A stretch of DNA of 19,309 nucleotides from an uncultured Rikenellaceae bacterium (lineage in GTDB: Bacteria; Bacteroidota; Bacteroidia; Bacteroidales; Rikenellaceae). The position numbers were made by a program, and so were the translations under genes. The notes beneath the pieces were generated by a model. That model was given only the letters and a program-made list of their open reading frames with translations, was not told the origin of the DNA and searched no databases. Location: positions 1 to 19,309 of the forward strand of contig CAMQUV010000004.1 in NCBI GenBank assembly GCA_947037995.1. Direction: 5' to 3'. Shown here one piece after another: positions 6,599-14,411 of the stretch (positions are counted from its first letter, which is position 1; every line of letters begins with the position of its first letter).

Positions 6599-6994
6599 TT
6601 AATATATGGGGTTAAAGAGGTTAAACTTCATTCTCGCCACCTCTTTGCCATCAAGCATCGTTATTAGTTCCCATTCACCACATTTATCCTCAATAGGAAG
6701 CCAAACAGTATCCCCAAGAAAAAAGTGCCATTCATTAGCGTTTACAAATTCTTCACCTATAAAATCGGGGCGAATATTCCCTTCATCATCGCAGAATGGC
6801 GGATGTTTCATCACAAAAGTAATCTTAGAACCCTTTGCTCGAAGGATACGCAACGTATATCCAAACTCAACATTCAGTTCCGCAGGTATCGCTTGTGTGT
6901 GTTTACGTATCTTTGGAAGAAGTTTAGAGTCACGGTCCCATTTCGTGTAGATTCCGTAACTTACCATCTTAACATCACTCTTCTTTTTAGGCAT
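6599..6994 (-). CDS. DUF3859-like protein
   Basis: A 131-residue soluble protein. The segments SYGIYTK, IPAELNVEFGYTLRI, KHPPFCDDEGNIRPDF, FFLGDTVWLPIEDKCGEWEL and LDGKEVARMKF match what I recall of the DUF3859 family, a small all-beta domain of unknown function found mainly in Bacteroidota. ATG start, with AGAAAG a few bases before it. The stop codon lies inside a 7-bp hairpin (CCCATAT/ATATGGG, 6593-6610), which may act as a weak 3' end. No consensus promoter was found in the 150 bases upstream. The neighbours give no functional clue. Confidence 0.75.
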   Translation of the reverse strand: MPKKKSDVKMVSYGIYTKWDRDSKLLPKIRKHTQAIPAELNVEFGYTLRILRAKGSKITFVMKHPPFCDDEGNIRPDFIGEEFVNANEWHFFLGDTVWLPIEDKCGEWELITMLDGKEVARMKFNLFNPIY

Positions 6995-7148
6995 TCTTTC
7001 TAGTAATTATTTTTTCTTCAGTTAGGTAGTCGAGAGTGTAACTATTGTGTATTTTTAAAGTTTAAATATATCTAACCACCCTATCTGCGCCAAAATTGTC
7101 TTGGAGTTTGTGACGGCTAAAATACTATTTTTTGGTTAATCCGATTAA

Positions 7149-7652
7149 TTACATAATTTTATTAACAACATCTAGTGCAGCAGTATAGTCTGGCTCGTTA
7201 GTCATTTCGGCTACATACTCAATATGCTGAATTACGTTATTTTTGTCGATAACTACCACGCCTCGTGCCAATAATTGCAATTCATTAATTAGGAAGCCAT
7301 ATTTAAGCCCAAAATCATTTGTTTTATAGTCTGACAGTGTGATAGCTTGTTCGAGTCCTTCTGCAGCACAGAATCTATTCAACGCGAATGGTAGGTCTTT
7401 TGATATTGACAATATTACGATGTCTTTGTTTAGTTCTACGGTTTTCTCATAAAACTTTTTGGTCTGCATTGCACAAACGTCAGTATCAATAGATGGAAAT
7501 ACGGATAGAACGATTGTTTTGCCCTTAAAGTCCGTGAGATTAACATCGCCAAGATTAGTTGCTGTTACAGTAAAATTAGGAGCGTTGTCACCAATTTTAG
7601 GTTGGCTACCCGCAAGCGTCAGCGGATTACCGTTCATTGTGATTTGTTTCAT
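7149..7652 (-). CDS. tpx: Thiol peroxidase (atypical 2-Cys peroxiredoxin)
   Basis: Reduces H2O2 and organic hydroperoxides, with thioredoxin as the electron donor. Starting at the ATG of MKQITMNGN (7650-7652) gives 167 residues, the family's usual length. A frame from 7706 would add 18 residues lacking family similarity. The peroxidatic cysteine Cys60 sits in SIDTDVCAMQTKKF and the resolving Cys95 in NRFCAAEGL, matching the E. coli pair Cys61/Cys95. It has its own promoter (7741-7771). Its enzymatic partner type, a thioredoxin, is encoded at 2215-2577, but in a different operon. Confidence 0.96.
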   Translation of the reverse strand: MKQITMNGNPLTLAGSQPKIGDNAPNFTVTATNLGDVNLTDFKGKTIVLSVFPSIDTDVCAMQTKKFYEKTVELNKDIVILSISKDLPFALNRFCAAEGLEQAITLSDYKTNDFGLKYGFLINELQLLARGVVVIDKNNVIQHIEYVAEMTNEPDYTAALDVVNKIM

Positions 7653-7740
7653 TTTGTGTTTGTTTAAAAGTTTAGGTTTAAGTAAGATTGCGCGGTTGTT
7701 TTGCATTAACTACGAGCTTGAATCTTCATAGATAGCTATA

Positions 7741-7771
7741 CAAATTTAGTAAAAACTTGTTAAAAAATCAA
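7741..7771 (-). promoter_or_regulatory. Promoter of tpx
   Basis: The minus strand reads TTG, 20 bases, then TAAATTTG, fitting the Bacteroidota -33/-7 consensus. The start site would be near 7734, about 80 bases before the chosen ATG. Confidence 0.7.
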
Positions 7772-8073
7772 GCGTAACGCATTTTATTTATCACCAGAGC
7801 TAACATTGCTAGTGGGTGGCTGCATCATTGAACGAAACTGTTAACAAAAACACGATGTCTGCTACGAGCACCTGTACAATTCTGCGTAGTTAACTTGAGT
7901 CTATCATAACACCATCGTAACGTTTTTAATCAGAATAATCCAATAAATTGGGCATTATACGTATAGTATTGTCTTTCGCAATGACGCCTCTTAATTTGTA
8001 TTTGCAGTATTTGAGTTTGTCGCTTTGGATGGTTAGAAGCCAGGGAAGAGTGGGGGGGGTGTTAAAACTGATT
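7772..8073. other. Intergenic stretch, nothing recognised
   Basis: I found no gene, RNA gene or repeat here. It contains scattered stop codons on both strands and ends in a run of eight G (8052-8059), 14 bases before the -33 element of the small membrane protein gene. Confidence 0.6.
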
Positions 8074-8105
8074 TTTGGATTAGAATGTTAAAAGTTCTAT
8101 ATTTG
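8074..8105 (+). promoter_or_regulatory. Consensus promoter of the 52-residue membrane protein
   Basis: TTTG (8074-8077), 20 bases, then TATATTTG (8098-8105): a full match to the -33/-7 consensus. The start site would be near 8112, giving a leader of about 25 bases. Confidence 0.8.
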
Positions 8106-8136
8106 TAGTAATTATTAAAACTTTAAAATATGTGTT

Positions 8137-8295
8137 ATGAAAATAGATAGAACTGGAAAAATAATAATAGCAATTCTTATAATAATAATTTTAATTTTAT
8201 TATTTTGGGTACTTGTTTCGCCTTGGCTTGCAAGCGCAGCAGGTGTGGGAGTCGTATTAATACTGCTGATTTGTTTGTACTTAAAAGATTTATAA
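8137..8295 (+). CDS. 52-residue two-helix membrane protein, unknown function
   Basis: A short frame from ATG 8137 to TAA 8293-8295. It has a charged start (MKIDRTGK), a strongly hydrophobic helix rich in Ile (IIIAILIIIILILLFWVLV), a turn SPWLASAAG, a second helix (VGVVLILLICLYL) and KDL at the end. Both ends probably face the cytoplasm (positive-inside rule). The only reason to believe it beyond hydrophobicity is the complete promoter 25-30 bases upstream, with no other gene for it to serve before the convergent tRNA. No family is recognised; it could be a small stress-related membrane protein, a toxin-like peptide or a subunit of something else. Confidence 0.6.
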   Translation: MKIDRTGKIIIAILIIIILILLFWVLVSPWLASAAGVGVVLILLICLYLKDL

Positions 8296-8435
8296 AATTT
8301 AAAATAATAATTGTTTATTGTAAGTAGTATGACAACCATATCTACTTGCGCGTGTGAATTTTATGTGCATATTATTTGCGTACTATTGCAAATAGTGGGC
8401 ATTAGTTGTTGTTAGCAAAGTGATTTAAAAATAAT
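8296..8435. other. Short intergenic stretch with overlapping palindromes
   Basis: Contains ATTTGC (8374-8379) with GCAAAT (8388-8393), overlapping ACTATT-GCA-AATAGT. These could be a weak 3' hairpin for the small membrane gene or a protein site. No gene was seen. Confidence 0.3.
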
Positions 8436-8470
8436 AAACCCCTGTAATAACTAAGTTATCACAAGGGTTT
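8436..8470 (-). terminator. Terminator of the tRNA-Pro transcript
   Basis: A 17-bp stem with two non-Watson-Crick positions pairs AAACCCCTGTAATAACT with AGTTATCACAAGGGTTT around a minimal loop. On the minus strand it is followed by a T-rich tail (TATTATTTTT). It lies 8 bases beyond the tRNA 3' end and may also stop the opposing small-protein transcript. Confidence 0.8.
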
Positions 8471-8477
8471 ATAGGTG

Positions 8478-8552
8478 TCGGGGTGACAAGATTCGAACTT
8501 GCGACCACACGCCCCCCAGACGTGTACTCTAACCGGGCTGAGCTACACCCCG
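8478..8552 (-). tRNA. tRNA-Pro (anticodon GGG)
   Basis: A 75-base cloverleaf. The acceptor stem pairs CGGGGTG with CACCCCG, with discriminator A. The D stem is GCTC/GAGT. The anticodon stem CACGT/GCGTG holds the loop CTGGGGG, so the anticodon is GGG and it reads CCC and CCU. The T arm is GCAAG-TTCGAAT-CTTGT. The CCA end is not encoded. It has its own promoter and terminator, so it is a single-gene unit. Confidence 0.96.
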
Positions 8553-8611
8553 AGCGGTGTAGATTGTTTGGTGGAAGCTAAAAAATAGGGGGATTTGTCT
8601 TTTTAGCCCTG

Positions 8612-8643
8612 CAAAGATAGTGAAATTTTAATCCATTTGCAAA
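8612..8643 (-). promoter_or_regulatory. Promoter of tRNA-Pro
   Basis: Minus strand: TTTG, 20 bases, TATCTTTG, a perfect -33/-7 match. Initiation would be near 8605, about 50 bases before the tRNA 5' end. Confidence 0.8.
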
Positions 8644-8687
8644 TTTATTCCCCTTCCAATTGCGCAAAATACCTCCGCACACCACAT

Positions 8688-8716
8688 AAAAAAAACAGGC
8701 ATTTATATACCTGTTT
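8688..8716 (-). terminator. Intrinsic terminator of rho
   Basis: AAACAGG and CCTGTTT pair around a short A/T-rich loop. On the minus strand the stem runs straight into eight T. It lies about 60 bases after the rho stop codon, so the gene for the Rho termination factor itself ends at a Rho-independent site. Confidence 0.88.
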
Positions 8717-8774
8717 AAATTGTATTTTGAAACCTGTAGGAATTATGTGAATTAATACATAAATCCCCCTGAAA

Positions 8775-10544
8775 TTATTTGTTCATCAACATCAAAAACT
8801 CCTCGTTACTGCGACTCGTCTCCATCTGACCCTTAATTGTTTCCATCGCCTCAACAGGATTCATATCTGTCAAATGTCGGCGTAGTATCCAAAGTTTTTG
8901 TTGTACGTCCTTAGGCATCAACAAGTCGTCACGCCTTGTGCTTGACGCTGTTATATCCACAGCTGGGTAGATACGCTTGTTGGCTAATCTGCGGTCTAAC
9001 TGTAACTCCATATTACCCGTTCCCTTGAACTCCTCGAAAATCACTTCGTCCATTTTAGAACCCGTGTCTATTAGAGCCGTAGCAATAATTGTCAGTGAAC
9101 CTTTCTCCTCAGTGTTACGAGCTGCTCCGAAAAATCTTTTAGGTTTGTGTAGCGCGTTGGCATCAACCCCTCCAGATAGTATCTTATTTGAACTTGGTTG
9201 TACCGTATTGTATGCACGCGCCAAACGTGTGATAGAATCGAGCATAAGCACAACGTCGTGACCACACTCCACAAGCCTTTTGGCTTTTTCCATAACCATT
9301 TCAGCCACTTTGACGTGTTTCGTTGCTTGTTCGTCAAAAGTTGAGGCGATAACCTCAGCATTCACCGAACGACTCATATCTGTCACCTCCTCAGGTCTTT
9401 CGTCAATAAGCAACATAATCAAATATGCTTCGGGGTGATTTGTTGCAATCGCGTTAGCAATAGATTTAAGGAGCATTGTTTTTCCCGTTTTGGGCTGTGC
9501 GACAATTAGTGCTCTCTGTCCTTTTCCGATAGGTGCAAATAGGTCTACAACTCTATTACTAAGTGTGTTACTGCTTCCTGATGTGATGTTAAATTTCTCA
9601 GTCGGGAAGAGTGGTGTGAGGTATTCGAACTGGATTCGGTCTCTTGATTGTTCTGGCTCGAGTCCGTTTATTTGAGTGATTTTGACAAGTGGGAAGAATT
9701 TATCACCTTCTCTGGGAGGGCGGATTATTCCAGTGACAGTGTCACCTTGTTTAAGACCGTTATTTCTGATTTGTTGTGCGCTGACGTAGACATCATCGGG
9801 CGACGAGATGTAGTTATAATCGGGCGAGCGTAGGAATCCGTAGTTGTCGGGCATCATTTCGAGCGAGCCTGTACATTCGATAGTGCCAAGAAAGTCGTTG
9901 TGAAGTGCGCGTTTATTTTGATTTGGATTCTGTTGTTGAGCGTTATTAGGGTTATTGCTTTTACCTTTTTTGCGTCGTTTGTCGTTATTATTTTGATTCG
10001 CACCCTGTTGGTTTTGTCTACTATTAGGGTTGTTGTTTTGCGAGTTAGCGTTAGGCTGTTGGTTTGATTCCGAGTCGTTACCGTTGGTTTGAGCAGGTGA
10101 ATTTGGTTGCTGCGCGTTATTTTCTACGCTGGGCTCGGCACTGTTGTTTGTAGCGTTGTTGTTAGAATAGTCGTTATTGCTTTTCTTGTGTTGGCGCTGT
10201 TTATTTTTTGAAGGAATTGTGATAAGCGTTGGCGTGACATTTTTTGAATTATTGTCGTTAGGCGTATCATTTTTTGGTGAGATGTTGGAGTTGTCTTCGG
10301 GTGTGTTATTGTTTCGTTTGTCGTTATTTTTATTGTGACGTTCTCTGTTGTTATTGCGTTCTTTTGGTTTTGGGTTTTCGACAATAGCTTTTGGGGTGGT
10401 ATCGGCATTATTAGGTGTAGGTTTGCTAATAATGTCAATAAGGTCTTGTTTTTTGATATATGATTTCGGGAGTTGCACGCCAATTTGTTCGGCAATTTGT
10501 CGTAGTTCGGGCAGTGTTTTTCCTTGAAGGTCAGGTTTACTCAT
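8775..10544 (-). CDS. rho: Transcription termination factor Rho with long Asn/Gln-rich disordered insertion
   Basis: A hexameric RNA helicase that ends transcription. Residues 5-40 are the Rho_N domain. Residues 41-215 are a low-complexity insertion, very rich in Asn, Gln, Lys and Pro, ending in a basic patch (DKRRKKGK, 188-195). Residues 218-300 are the cold-shock RNA-binding domain ([15 protein letters not shown]). The ATPase follows with Walker A AQPKTGKT (349-356), Walker [11 protein letters not shown] (431-440), the Q/R-loop region and [11 protein letters not shown] at the C-terminal side. At 589 residues it is about 170 longer than E. coli Rho (419), and all of the excess is the insertion. 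Such insertions are known in Bacteroides Rho, where they have been linked to phase separation. It has its own promoter, a leader of about 210 bases and its own terminator. Confidence 0.98.
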   Translation of the reverse strand: MSKPDLQGKTLPELRQIAEQIGVQLPKSYIKKQDLIDIISKPTPNNADTTPKAIVENPKPKERNNNRERHNKNNDKRNNNTPEDNSNISPKNDTPNDNNSKNVTPTLITIPSKNKQRQHKKSNNDYSNNNATNNSAEPSVENNAQQPNSPAQTNGNDSESNQQPNANSQNNNPNSRQNQQGANQNNNDKRRKKGKSNNPNNAQQQNPNQNKRALHNDFLGTIECTGSLEMMPDNYGFLRSPDYNYISSPDDVYVSAQQIRNNGLKQGDTVTGIIRPPREGDKFFPLVKITQINGLEPEQSRDRIQFEYLTPLFPTEKFNITSGSSNTLSNRVVDLFAPIGKGQRALIVAQPKTGKTMLLKSIANAIATNHPEAYLIMLLIDERPEEVTDMSRSVNAEVIASTFDEQATKHVKVAEMVMEKAKRLVECGHDVVLMLDSITRLARAYNTVQPSSNKILSGGVDANALHKPKRFFGAARNTEEKGSLTIIATALIDTGSKMDEVIFEEFKGTGNMELQLDRRLANKRIYPAVDITASSTRRDDLLMPKDVQQKLWILRRHLTDMNPVEAMETIKGQMETSRSNEEFLMLMNK

Positions 10545-10757
10545 AGGGATTTATGGTTATGTGATTCTGGTTTTGAATTTTTGATGAGAGGGGGTTCTCC
10601 GTGTACATTTTGTCACAGTAAAGTTCGGGTTTGGTTTGTCGTGATAAAAGATAGGGTAAGCCGCTATCAGTTCGAGAAACAGAAGACTAATTATCTCAAA
10701 AAAAAGAGAGATAAAAGGAACAAACAGGTAATGTAGGAGATGTTTTTGGTAGATTTT
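10545..10757 (-). promoter_or_regulatory. Long 5' leader of the rho mRNA
   Basis: From the inferred start near 10757 to the rho ATG is about 210 bases with no convincing gene. It holds a 7-bp hairpin (TTATCTC/GAGATAA, 10691-10714). E. coli rho is autoregulated by early termination in its leader; a similar role here is inference only. Confidence 0.4.
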
Positions 10758-10763
10758 GTGTGG

Positions 10764-10795
10764 CAAAGATAGTGAAAAAACTAACTATGTCCAAA
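10764..10795 (-). promoter_or_regulatory. Promoter of rho
   Basis: Minus strand: TTTG, 20 bases, TATCTTTG, a perfect consensus with the same -7 octamer as the tRNA and bamD promoters. The -33 element lies inside the last codons of kdsB. Confidence 0.8.
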
Positions 10796-11533
10796 AAAAG
10801 ATGGAAAAAGTTGCAGAATATTTTGAAGGTCCTCTGGCGTGTCGATAGCGTGAGTTTCAAGTAGGGTAGTGGCGGTTTTTATGCAGTACCCGTTCTCGAG
10901 CCAACGTAATTGTTCGAGCGATTCGGTTATCTCGAGTGGCGACTGTTCCAGTTCGGTGATTTGGCGTAAAACATTAGCGCGATAGCCATATAAACCTATG
11001 TGTTTGAGGAACTTATGTTCTGCCTGCCAGTTGGTTTTATCAACCCCACGCAGGTACGGAATCACAGAGCGCGAGAAATAAAGAGCCTGGTAATTTGCCC
11101 CCAGCACAACTTTCGGAGAGTTGGGGTTTTCTATGTCTTCCTGAGCAGTAAAAGGTTTGACGAGGGTTGCAATATCGGTTTTAGGGTCGTTAAAAAGACC
11201 GGCGATTTGTTCGAGTTGCTCGGTAGCGATAAAAGGTTCGTCGCCCTGAATGTTGATTACAACGTCCCACTGCCCCCCGATTGTGTCGAGCGCTTCGCGG
11301 CACCTGTCAGTGCCACTTTTATGTAGTGTAGATGTCATAACTACGTTAGCGTTAATCTGTTGGCATTTGTCAAATATACGTTGGTCGTCAGTTGCAACAT
11401 AGCAATTTTCGAATACTTTGGAGCACTGTTCGTAGACTCGTTGTATCATTGGTTTGCCGTGAATAAGTGCAAGTGGTTTGCCAGGAAATCTGGTCGAGCT
11501 ATAACGCGCAGGGATAAGTGCAAGGATTTTCAT
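10781..11533 (-). CDS. kdsB: 3-deoxy-manno-octulosonate cytidylyltransferase (CMP-Kdo synthetase)
   Basis: Activates Kdo with CTP to CMP-Kdo, for inner-core lipopolysaccharide. The N-terminal nucleotide-binding signature LIPARYSSTRFPGKPL, VINIQGDEPF in the middle, and HIGLYGYR and ESLEQLRWLENGY further on are all typical of KdsB. The length of 250 is the family norm (about 248-255). It starts 2 bases after the stop of the PanE-like gene and shares that gene's promoter. No terminator separates it from rho; rho has its own promoter overlapping the kdsB 3' end. Confidence 0.97.
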   Translation of the reverse strand: MKILALIPARYSSTRFPGKPLALIHGKPMIQRVYEQCSKVFENCYVATDDQRIFDKCQQINANVVMTSTLHKSGTDRCREALDTIGGQWDVVINIQGDEPFIATEQLEQIAGLFNDPKTDIATLVKPFTAQEDIENPNSPKVVLGANYQALYFSRSVIPYLRGVDKTNWQAEHKFLKHIGLYGYRANVLRQITELEQSPLEITESLEQLRWLENGYCIKTATTLLETHAIDTPEDLQNILQLFPSFFGHS

Positions 11534-11535
11534 AA

Positions 11536-12420
11536 TTATTTCAATTTTTCGATTATCAGTGAGTTGTAAGGTGTGTCGACGTTGTGTTTCTGAGCAAGTC
11601 TAATGATTTCGCCAGCAAAAATGTCTATTTCGGTCTCTCGCCCTGCTCTGATGTCTTGCAACATTGAGGAGCAATCTTGGTCTCTCATTAATTTGAGCGT
11701 TTGTAGGGCTTTATGTTCCATTTGATGGTTGCTGATGCCTTCAAGTTGTGCTATTAATATAGTTTCGGCAACAAGGTTTTGCATAAATTCAATGGCTTCG
11801 GGCGATTGTTTTATCTCGCCATAGTTTTTGTTAAAGTATGCTGTTGTTTGGTTTAGCGCAATATTTACGGTGAATTTCTGCCATAATGCAGTAATCATAT
11901 CGGGCTCAATAGAGTGTTTGAGATTAGCTTTATTAAATATATCGCTTAGTATTTCAACCGATTGTGATGGTGAAGTTGTGTCGTTAAGTTTTTCGCCAAA
12001 TATTGTAGTGCAGATTCCGTCGTGCGAGATATGTCGTCCGTTTCGTGAGGCGGTGTGTCCGATAAAGTATCCGTAGAGGATATTTTTGGGATTGAATATG
12101 TTTTGGGCGATTTTCTCGGAGCTGATGCCGTTGAGCAAGGGTAGTATTTTGGTATCGTGACCCACTAGCGGTTCTATTAGTTTAAGTGCACTGGCATAAT
12201 CGGTTGATTTGGTGCAGATTAGAATGTAGTCCGACGGAGGGTCGAGTGGTGAGGGGGTAAAATAGTTGAGTGGTATCGTTTCGTTGTTAAATATAAGTGG
12301 GTTTGCGCCGTAGCGTATTAGCCGCTCAGGGTCTAGCGCTATGTTAAGTGGGATATTCGCTTTGTGTAGTGCGGATGCATAGACCGCTCCGACCGCTCCG
12401 AGCCCTACAATTGTAACCAT
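11536..12420 (-). CDS. 2-dehydropantoate 2-reductase (PanE-like ketopantoate reductase)
   Basis: NADPH-dependent reduction of ketopantoate to pantoate, a step in pantothenate and CoA synthesis. The chosen start at 12418-12420 (MVTIVGLGAVGAVYAS) puts the dinucleotide-binding GxGxxG at the very N-terminus. A longer frame from 12492 would begin at or upstream of the promoter and is rejected. Other signatures are ICTKSTDYASAL (conserved Lys region), WQKFTVNIALNQ and SSMLQDIRAGRETEID near the C-terminus, the typical ketopantoate-reductase C-terminal domain. It has 294 residues. It is first in an operon with kdsB. I leave the symbol blank because this family also includes paralogues of other specificity. 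Confidence 0.88.
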   Translation of the reverse strand: MVTIVGLGAVGAVYASALHKANIPLNIALDPERLIRYGANPLIFNNETIPLNYFTPSPLDPPSDYILICTKSTDYASALKLIEPLVGHDTKILPLLNGISSEKIAQNIFNPKNILYGYFIGHTASRNGRHISHDGICTTIFGEKLNDTTSPSQSVEILSDIFNKANLKHSIEPDMITALWQKFTVNIALNQTTAYFNKNYGEIKQSPEAIEFMQNLVAETILIAQLEGISNHQMEHKALQTLKLMRDQDCSSMLQDIRAGRETEIDIFAGEIIRLAQKHNVDTPYNSLIIEKLK

Positions 12421-12461
12421 TTTATGTAATTGAGTGAAGTTTTTTTGAACATTTAACATAC

Positions 12462-12493
12462 CAAAAGTAGTATTATTGTTGTTTATATGCAAA
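12462..12493 (-). promoter_or_regulatory. Promoter of the panE-like–kdsB operon
   Basis: Minus strand: TTTG, 20 bases, TACTTTTG. The start site would be near 12455, about 35 bases before the chosen ATG. It fixes that start choice. Confidence 0.75.
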
Positions 12494-12536
12494 TTATTGT
12501 TATTTTTGTATAATAATATTACTCAATCATACGTTT

Positions 12537-12544
12537 TACGTTTG
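12537..12544 (+). promoter_or_regulatory. Possible -7 box of the hydrolase–SIMPL operon
   Basis: TACGTTTG fits TAnnTTTG, about 40 bases before the hydrolase ATG. The nearest TTTG upstream is 28 bases away, too far for the normal spacing, so this is tentative. Confidence 0.35.
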
Positions 12545-12584
12545 TTTTCACAATTACACTCAATATCACATATACCCTTAATTT

Positions 12585-13568
12585 ATGACACGATATTTTT
12601 TCATCACCTTGTTAATTATACCATTTTTTAACAACGCTTACTCCCAAACGAAAAACTCACCGATTTCCGAAAACCCCTACGCAAGCGAATTCGTAGCAGT
12701 TTTAACTACACCCTCTGGCGACCTATACGGCTCCCTGCTTGTCCCCGTTGGCGACAGCTCGCGCACTGCCGTAATCTTAGTCTCGGGCTCAGGGCCAACC
12801 GACCGAAACGGCAACCAAACGTTCCTTCGTAATAACTCCCTACGTATGCTCGCCAAGGAGCTTGCACAACGTAACGTTACCTCACTTAGATTCGACAAAC
12901 GTGGTGTTGGCGCCAGTAGAGCAGCACTTGCTGCCGAATGTGAGATATGTATCGAAGACTATGTCAATGACCTGAAACTCTGGGTGAACTATATTAAAAG
13001 AGATGGACGATTTAAACGTATCGTGCTGGCCGGACACAGCGAAGGTGCACAGATTGCTATGGCTGCAATAGTCGGTGGCGCTAAAGTTGATGCCTTCGTT
13101 TCTATCGCTGGGCCAGGCAGAGCGCTTGACCAAATACTGAAAGAACAACTTGCCAAACAACCGCAGACAATTCGCGATAAAGCCTACGTTATTATTGACT
13201 CACTCAAAAATGGACACAATGTTATTGATGTTCCTATATATCTAACATCTATCTTCAGACACTCGGTGCAACCATACATCAAATCGCAAATGAAGTTTAA
13301 CCCCCAAACGCTTATCGCAAAAATAAAAATCCCTACCCTTATTATGCAAGGTGACCGCGATATCCAAATTACACTCAATGACGCTAACCTCCTCCACGCT
13401 GCTAACCCCAAAACCCAAGTCCAAATACTTGCGGGGATGAACCACGTTCTTAAATATTGTAACACTATGAGAAGAGATGAACAACTTGCTACCTATGCAA
13501 ACCCTGCTCTTCCTATTCATAACCAACTTGTTAATAATATTTCGAACTTCCTGAAAAAAGTGGAATAA
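12585..13568 (+). CDS. Secreted alpha/beta hydrolase (serine esterase-like)
   Basis: A 327-residue hydrolase exported by a signal peptide (residues 1-20, cleaved near NAYSQ). It has the oxyanion-region motif VILVSGSGPTDRNGN, then SLRFDKRGVGAS, the nucleophile elbow AGHSEGAQ (Ser152), an acid in MQGDRDIQI (Asp259 likely) and the catalytic His287 in GMNHVLK, so the Ser-Asp-His triad looks complete. The substrate is unknown; related proteins are annotated as esterases, acyl hydrolases or peptidases of the periplasm. It is followed 43 bases later by the SIMPL gene without a terminator, so the two are probably co-transcribed. Confidence 0.9.
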   Translation: MTRYFFITLLIIPFFNNAYSQTKNSPISENPYASEFVAVLTTPSGDLYGSLLVPVGDSSRTAVILVSGSGPTDRNGNQTFLRNNSLRMLAKELAQRNVTSLRFDKRGVGASRAALAAECEICIEDYVNDLKLWVNYIKRDGRFKRIVLAGHSEGAQIAMAAIVGGAKVDAFVSIAGPGRALDQILKEQLAKQPQTIRDKAYVIIDSLKNGHNVIDVPIYLTSIFRHSVQPYIKSQMKFNPQTLIAKIKIPTLIMQGDRDIQITLNDANLLHAANPKTQVQILAGMNHVLKYCNTMRRDEQLATYANPALPIHNQLVNNISNFLKKVE

Positions 13569-13611
13569 CGAGATAACAAAACTATTTATATACCTAATAT
13601 TAATACACACT

Positions 13612-14298
13612 ATGAAAAAAATAATCATTGCCTGTGCCGCACTCGCACTATCCACTACGCTCGTGGCTAATAGCCAAGAACTCAAAAATGTGATTACTAC
13701 CCGTGGGCACGCCGAAAGAGAAATTGCTCCAAATATTATCGAAGTCTCGGTTAAACTTTCCGAAATGACCAGCCGCGGGAAACTTACTATCGATGAACTC
13801 GAAGCCAATTTTGCGCTGAGCCTCAAAGAGGCTAACGTTAACCCAGTAGCCGTGAAAGTAGTCGCGCAAAGCTCTAAAGCGAATAAGAAAACAGGGGCTT
13901 TTCAATATAAATCGTTCGTCGTTACACTCAAATCGGCCGAAGAACTCAGTGCACTTTTTGCAGGATTCGCCAAGTTTAATGTACAAAACGCTAACGTGAT
14001 TAAAGTGTGGAACGATAAATACCAACAAATTGCCGATGAACTGCAAATAGAAGCTGTTATTGATGCCAAAAATGACGCTATACGTATCGCTGGCGCTATT
14101 AACCAAACTATCGGTAAAGCCGTTCTTATCGACCAAGGATACGCTCCTAGACCCGATTTTGGCGAAATGAAATACGCTAAATCTACTATGATGGCTAACG
14201 ATGCCGCTGTTGGTGGTGCTAGAAATAATACGCTCCCTAATAAAATGGATAATATCACTGTCTATCAATCTATTAGCGTTACTTTTGAACTGAAATAA
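13612..14298 (+). CDS. SIMPL (DUF541) domain protein, exported
   Basis: A 228-residue periplasmic or outer-membrane-facing protein. The signal peptide covers residues 1-20 or so (MKKIIIACAALALSTTLVAN). The mature part starts with VITTRGHAEREIAPNIIEV, the typical N-terminal strand of SIMPL/DUF541 proteins, and ends with ITVYQSISVTFEL, the closing strand. No enzymatic residues are known for this family; reported members relate to envelope stress or signalling. A strong hairpin 20 bases downstream ends the transcript. Confidence 0.85.
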   Translation: MKKIIIACAALALSTTLVANSQELKNVITTRGHAEREIAPNIIEVSVKLSEMTSRGKLTIDELEANFALSLKEANVNPVAVKVVAQSSKANKKTGAFQYKSFVVTLKSAEELSALFAGFAKFNVQNANVIKVWNDKYQQIADELQIEAVIDAKNDAIRIAGAINQTIGKAVLIDQGYAPRPDFGEMKYAKSTMMANDAAVGGARNNTLPNKMDNITVYQSISVTFELK

Positions 14299-14317
14299 CC
14301 CCAAACTAGATTAATAC

Positions 14318-14353
14318 AACAACGCCACTAAGATAAGTCTTAGTGGCGTTGTT
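14318..14353 (+). terminator. Terminator after the SIMPL gene
   Basis: A 16-bp perfect stem (AACAACGCCACTAAGA and its complement) with a TAAG loop, followed by TTT then G. It lies between converging genes and may also stop the TonB receptor transcript. Confidence 0.88.
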
Positions 14354-14378
14354 TTTGTTCTATATTATATAAGGATTG

Positions 14379-14393
14379 GCAAACAGTGTTTGC
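14379..14393 (-). terminator. Short hairpin past the TonB receptor gene
   Basis: GCAAAC and GTTTGC pair around AGT, with outer TTGG/CCAA that can extend the stem past a 2-base bulge. It lies about 20 bases beyond the receptor stop. No T run follows, so it may be a processing or weak 3' end hairpin only. Confidence 0.35.
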
Positions 14394-14411
14394 GTCCAAG
14401 AATGTAGGGGT

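Noticed and set aside
7653..7706. N-terminal 18-residue extension of thiol peroxidase
   Set aside because: The extra residues do not fit the family, and the later ATG gives the standard 167-residue protein and Cys60/Cys95 numbering.
8115..8339. Antisense frame of 74 codons over the small membrane protein
   Set aside because: It reads through A/T-rich sequence with no promoter match; the plus-strand frame has both a promoter and a sensible two-helix protein.
9900..10424. Repetitive-looking DNA, considered as a repeat array or CRISPR
   Set aside because: There are no fixed repeat units or spacers; the pattern comes from AAT/AAC codons for Asn in the Rho insertion.
10124..10495. Asn/Thr-rich frame inside the rho insertion
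   Set aside because: It is a frame-shifted reading of the low-complexity Asn codons of rho.
12421..12492. Longer N-terminus of the ketopantoate reductase
   Set aside because: It would begin at the -33 element of the gene's own promoter, and the nucleotide-binding motif starts right after the later ATG.
13648..14304. Long open frame of 218 codons antisense to the SIMPL gene
   Set aside because: The plus-strand frame has a signal peptide and family motifs; the antisense frame has none and follows from the codon pattern of the real gene. The 194-codon antisense frame at 13242-13826 is rejected for the same reason.
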